7,492 bases of DNA from an uncultured Clostridia bacterium (GTDB lineage: Bacteria > Bacillota > Clostridia > Monoglobales > Monoglobaceae): NCBI GenBank assembly GCA_945878965.1, contig CAMCUJ010000066.1, forward strand, positions 1 through 7,492, written 5' to 3'. This document shows, piece by piece, positions 5,620 to 7,492 of this stretch. The position numbers and the translations under genes are program-made. The notes below the pieces were generated by a model that was not told the DNA's origin, made no database searches, and was given only the letters and a program-made list of their open reading frames with translations. Within the stretch, counting starts at the first letter, position 1, and each line of letters opens with the position of its first letter.

Positions 5620-6825
5620 TTATCTTGGCGTATCACCTGTAATTTCACATAAAAGCTCGCCAAGAATTTTAATTCCTCGCTCTATTTGTTCTTCATTCGA
5701 GGCAGAATAGTTCATTCTGAACGTACTGCATTTCTTTTTATCATCAACCATAGTAGTTGCACCGGGAACAAAAGCGATATTTTTCTTAACTGCCATATCC
5801 ATAATTTCTCTTGTGTCATACTGCTCCGGCATTGTGCAGAACAAGAATAAACCGCCCTCAGGATTTGTATGTGTTACACATTTCGGGAAATATTTATCCA
5901 TACAATCCATCATTAGCTTTGCACGCTTTCCGTAAGACTCACAAAGCTTCTTTATATGAGCGTCTATATCGTATCTTGTGACGAACTCATAAGCAATCAT
6001 CTGCGAAAGTACATTTGTATGAACGTCCTGAACCTGCTTGCAGATAACCATTCGTTCAATCAAGTCGGCATCAGCCGAAACGAATCCAAGTCTAAGACCC
6101 GGTGAAAGAATTTTTGAAAATGAGCCAAAATACGCAACTCTGCCTTCGGTATCAAGAGATTTAATTGTAGGAATATCCTCGCCCGCAAATCTTAATTCTC
6201 CGTACGGGTTATCCTCGAAAATTATTATATCATACTTATCTGCAATCTCAAGAAGTTTTTTTCTCTTTTCAAGCGACATAGTAATTCCTGACGGATTCTG
6301 GAACGTAGCAATTGTATAAAGCACCTTTATATTGCTGTGCTCCTTAAGAAGCTGTTCAAGCTTATCCATATTAATTCCGTCATTTTCAACCTCTACGCCG
6401 TAAATCTCGGCATTATACGAACGGAAACAGTTAAGACCGCCGATAAAGCTTGGTTCTTCGCATACAACACCATCGCCCGGATTCAAAAGAGATTTTGCCG
6501 CAAGGTCTATTCCCTGCTGACCTCCGCTAACTATTATAACATTATCGTTGTCGGTCACATTTCCTGTTTTGGAAATTCTATCGGTAACCCATTTTCTAAG
6601 CGGCTCATAGCCCTCGGTTATTCCGTACTGAAGTGCAACTTCACCGTTTTCCTTAAGTACATCCTTTGCAATTTCCGCAAGCTCAGCCTTTGGAAATAAT
6701 TCCTTTGCCGGCGCTCCGCCCGCAAAGGAAATTATATCAGGGTTTGCAAGAAGCTTAAAAGTCGCTCTTATTGCCGAACCCTCCATATCCTTTACCTTAT
6801 CGGAAAATTTAGATTTTATATTCAT
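5620..6825 (-). CDS. PLP-dependent aminotransferase, class I/II (fold type I)
   Basis: A 401-residue aminotransferase of the 2-aminoadipate/aromatic (LysN/MocR-like) branch, which lacks the N-terminal winged helix of true MocR regulators. PLP-site residues are all in place: the SGGQQG phosphate-binding loop (100-105), QNPSG (176-180, N177), EDNPYG (204-209, D205 to the pyridine nitrogen, Y208), SFSK with the Schiff-base lysine K238, R245 in SPGLRLGF, and the carboxylate-binding arginine R370 in TFRMNY. ISFAGGAPAKELFP (32-45) and LQYGITEG (65-72) are typical of this branch. The substrate is not readable; 2-aminoadipate, aromatic or branched-chain amino acids are all possible. The ribosome binding site is moderate (AGAGTGGA). 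It precedes trpS by 42 bp, which may hint at an aromatic amino acid role, though housekeeping neighbours of this type are common. Confidence 0.93.
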   Translation of the reverse strand: MNIKSKFSDKVKDMEGSAIRATFKLLANPDIISFAGGAPAKELFPKAELAEIAKDVLKENGEVALQYGITEGYEPLRKWVTDRISKTGNVTDNDNVIIVSGGQQGIDLAAKSLLNPGDGVVCEEPSFIGGLNCFRSYNAEIYGVEVENDGINMDKLEQLLKEHSNIKVLYTIATFQNPSGITMSLEKRKKLLEIADKYDIIIFEDNPYGELRFAGEDIPTIKSLDTEGRVAYFGSFSKILSPGLRLGFVSADADLIERMVICKQVQDVHTNVLSQMIAYEFVTRYDIDAHIKKLCESYGKRAKLMMDCMDKYFPKCVTHTNPEGGLFLFCTMPEQYDTREIMDMAVKKNIAFVPGATTMVDDKKKCSTFRMNYSASNEEQIERGIKILGELLCEITGDTPR

Positions 6826-6897
6826 TTAAATTCCACTCTTTTCATTTAACTAATATTAAAAATAATTAATTGTACGTAATTTTTGCGGTTTATGTAC

Positions 6898-6918
6898 TGT
6901 CGGCAATACCAACCGACA
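6898..6918. repeat. Short inverted repeat upstream of the aminotransferase gene
   Basis: TGTCGG (6898-6903) and CCGACA (6913-6918) form a 6-bp stem around a 9-nt centre, about 75 bp before the aminotransferase start codon. It could be a regulator site or a leader hairpin. With arms this short, chance is also possible. Confidence 0.3.
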
Positions 6919-6969
6919 AAGAATTATTTCTGCAATAATGCTACCGTGTAAAAGCGAGCAGTGCTGCGT

Positions 6970-7008
6970 GTTCTTTTCTTTTTGCGTTTAAAACGCAAAG
7001 AAAAGAAC
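6970..7008. repeat. Long hairpin of the dispersed-repeat type
   Basis: The left arm (6970-6989, GTTCTTTTC then TTTTTGCGTTT) pairs with the right arm (6991-7008, AAACGCAAAG then AAAAGAAC) over 18 bp with only a two-base bulge and almost no loop. A near-repeat of the right arm text (AAAAGAAAAA) follows. There is no proper U tract on either strand, so it does not look like a standard terminator. The perfection of such a long stem in a non-coding gap argues for a mobile or dispersed palindromic element. Confidence 0.65.
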
Positions 7009-7037
7009 CAAAAGAAAAATTGTTACTTCATAACGGA

Positions 7038-7134
7038 TCTGCTCCGCAGACAAAAACCTTGTGGCTCTGCCCCAAACCTGATGTGACCGCCGTCACCAAG
7101 CTTTGAAAAGCTTGAGCAAACTTTTTATTTGCTC
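7038..7134. repeat. Cluster of four further hairpins
   Basis: Four stems lie in under 100 bases: TCTGC-TCC-GCAGA (7038-7050), GTGAC-CGCC-GTCAC (7083-7096), CAAGCTTT-GA-AAAGCTTG (7097-7114) and GAGCAAA-N7-TTTGCTC (7114-7134). The last two abut. Between the first and second lies AACCTTGTGGCTCTGCCCC, text that I recall from multi-copy intergenic sequences of Oscillospiraceae-type genomes. Together with the hairpin at 6970-7008 this looks like one composite non-coding repeat. Confidence 0.55.
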
Positions 7135-7179
7135 CGCTTCCGCTCCGCATGGCTTTTGCCGCTCGTCGGCACCGCCGCC

Positions 7180-7492
7180 TTAGGCACTTAGCTTTTCAAT
7201 TCCAACTTTAATACGGCGTATAGTTTCATCCTTGCCCAAAATATGCGCAAGCTCAACACCGCCGCCCGGTGTGAATGCCTTACCCGAAACCGCTACACGA
7301 ACAGGCCATAAAATTCTGCCGTTCTTAAGCTCAAGCTTTTGTACAAGTTCAATAAGTCTGTCGTGAATATTCTCCTTAGTCCAGTCCTCTATTCCCTCAA
7401 GTACAGGAAGTGCCTCCTTTAATGCCTCAAGCGAATTTTCAGGATTGGTTTTCATTTTTTTATGTGTATAAAGCTCTGTATCATAATCCGGA
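7180..7492 (-). CDS. gltX: Glutamyl-tRNA synthetase, C-terminal end only
   Basis: The reading frame is open to the right edge of the window, so this is the last 103 codons of a longer gene, not a 91-residue protein starting at the internal ATG at 7453-7455. The frame upstream of that ATG reads PDYDTELYTHKK, which continues the family sequence. The visible part is the anticodon-binding helical domain of glutamyl-tRNA synthetase: MKTNPENSLEALKEALPVLE, then EDWTKENIHDRLIEL, then the conserved WPVRVAVSGKAFTPGG and LGKDETIRRI near the C-terminus. The enzyme charges tRNA-Glu (and tRNA-Gln in organisms using the amidotransferase route). The catalytic domain with HIGH and KMSKS lies outside the window. 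No strong terminator directly follows the stop codon. Confidence 0.9.
   Translation of the reverse strand, partial: PDYDTELYTHKKMKTNPENSLEALKEALPVLEGIEDWTKENIHDRLIELVQKLELKNGRILWPVRVAVSGKAFTPGGGVELAHILGKDETIRRIKVGIEKLSA

Larger units (their letters stand above)
6826..7179. other. 354-bp gene-free gap between gltX and the aminotransferase, rich in inverted repeats
   Basis: I see no gene here on either strand. The part next to the aminotransferase (6826-6960) is AT-rich and should hold its promoter, but no -35/-10 pair stands out. The part next to gltX (about 6961-7179) is richer in GC, low in complexity (repeated GCTCCGC and GCCGC words) and full of inverted repeats, listed separately. No T-box motif (AGGGTGGNACCGCG type) is present. 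A weak GTTAT-GAA-GTAAC stem (about 7023-7035), followed on the minus strand by AATTTTTCTTTT, could act as a poor terminator for gltX. Confidence 0.7.

Noticed and set aside
6970..7008. Intrinsic terminator for gltX
   Set aside because: On the minus strand the T-rich tract comes before the stem, not after it, and the stem is about 170 bases past the stop codon.
6826..7179. T-box or other amino-acid-responsive leader ahead of the aminotransferase-trpS pair
   Set aside because: No TGGNACCGCG-type T-box sequence and no terminator/antiterminator pair could be found on the minus strand.
7180..7455. Reading the right-hand gene as a complete 91-residue protein
   Set aside because: The frame stays open upstream to the window edge with glutamyl-tRNA synthetase-like sequence, and no ribosome binding site precedes the internal ATG. 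It is the end of gltX.

Overview
The window looks like chromosomal DNA of a low-GC, anaerobic Firmicute of class Clostridia, perhaps Oscillospirales or a neighbouring order. This rests on the AT-rich base composition, the strong GGAGG-type ribosome binding sites, a textbook sigma-A promoter, and protein sequences of clostridial type (TagO, MnaA/WecB, TrpS, GltX). No phage, plasmid, CRISPR, tRNA or rRNA signal is visible. Every gene I can support is on the minus strand, so transcription runs from the right end of the window to the left.

Right end (7492 to 6826): the C-terminal end of glutamyl-tRNA synthetase (gltX, cut by the window edge) is followed by about 350 bases without a gene. That gap is packed with inverted repeats and looks like a dispersed intergenic repeat. 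Middle right (6825 to 4555): a fold-type-I PLP aminotransferase lies 42 bases ahead of tryptophanyl-tRNA synthetase (trpS), probably in one transcript.

Middle (4488 to 1286): a TagO/WecA-type polyprenyl-phosphate GlcNAc-1-phosphate transferase and a non-hydrolysing UDP-GlcNAc 2-epimerase (MnaA/WecB type) flank a small cassette made of a GNAT acetyltransferase, a short stretch that looks like the tail of a lost gene, and a 95-residue protein of unknown function. TagO and the epimerase together supply the lipid-linked GlcNAc primer and UDP-ManNAc for teichoic-acid-like or other surface polysaccharides.

Left end (1152 to 1): a Nudix hydrolase of the isopentenyl-diphosphate-isomerase-like group, then a cysteine-rich ArsR/SmtB repressor, then the first 26 codons of what looks like a COG0701-type permease. 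The arsR promoter carries two copies of a 7-6-7 inverted repeat (ATATAGA-N6-TCTATAT), one over the -35 box and one over the likely transcription start. A third copy precedes the permease gene. This is the clearest regulatory circuit in the window: a metal(loid)- or thiol-responsive repressor controlling itself and an efflux permease.

Most of the region is ordinary housekeeping and cell-envelope DNA. I did not find a clear new biological system. The points most worth a second look are the triple ArsR operator, the gene remnant whose stop codon overlaps the start of the unknown 95-residue protein (TAATG), and the repeat-rich gap next to gltX.
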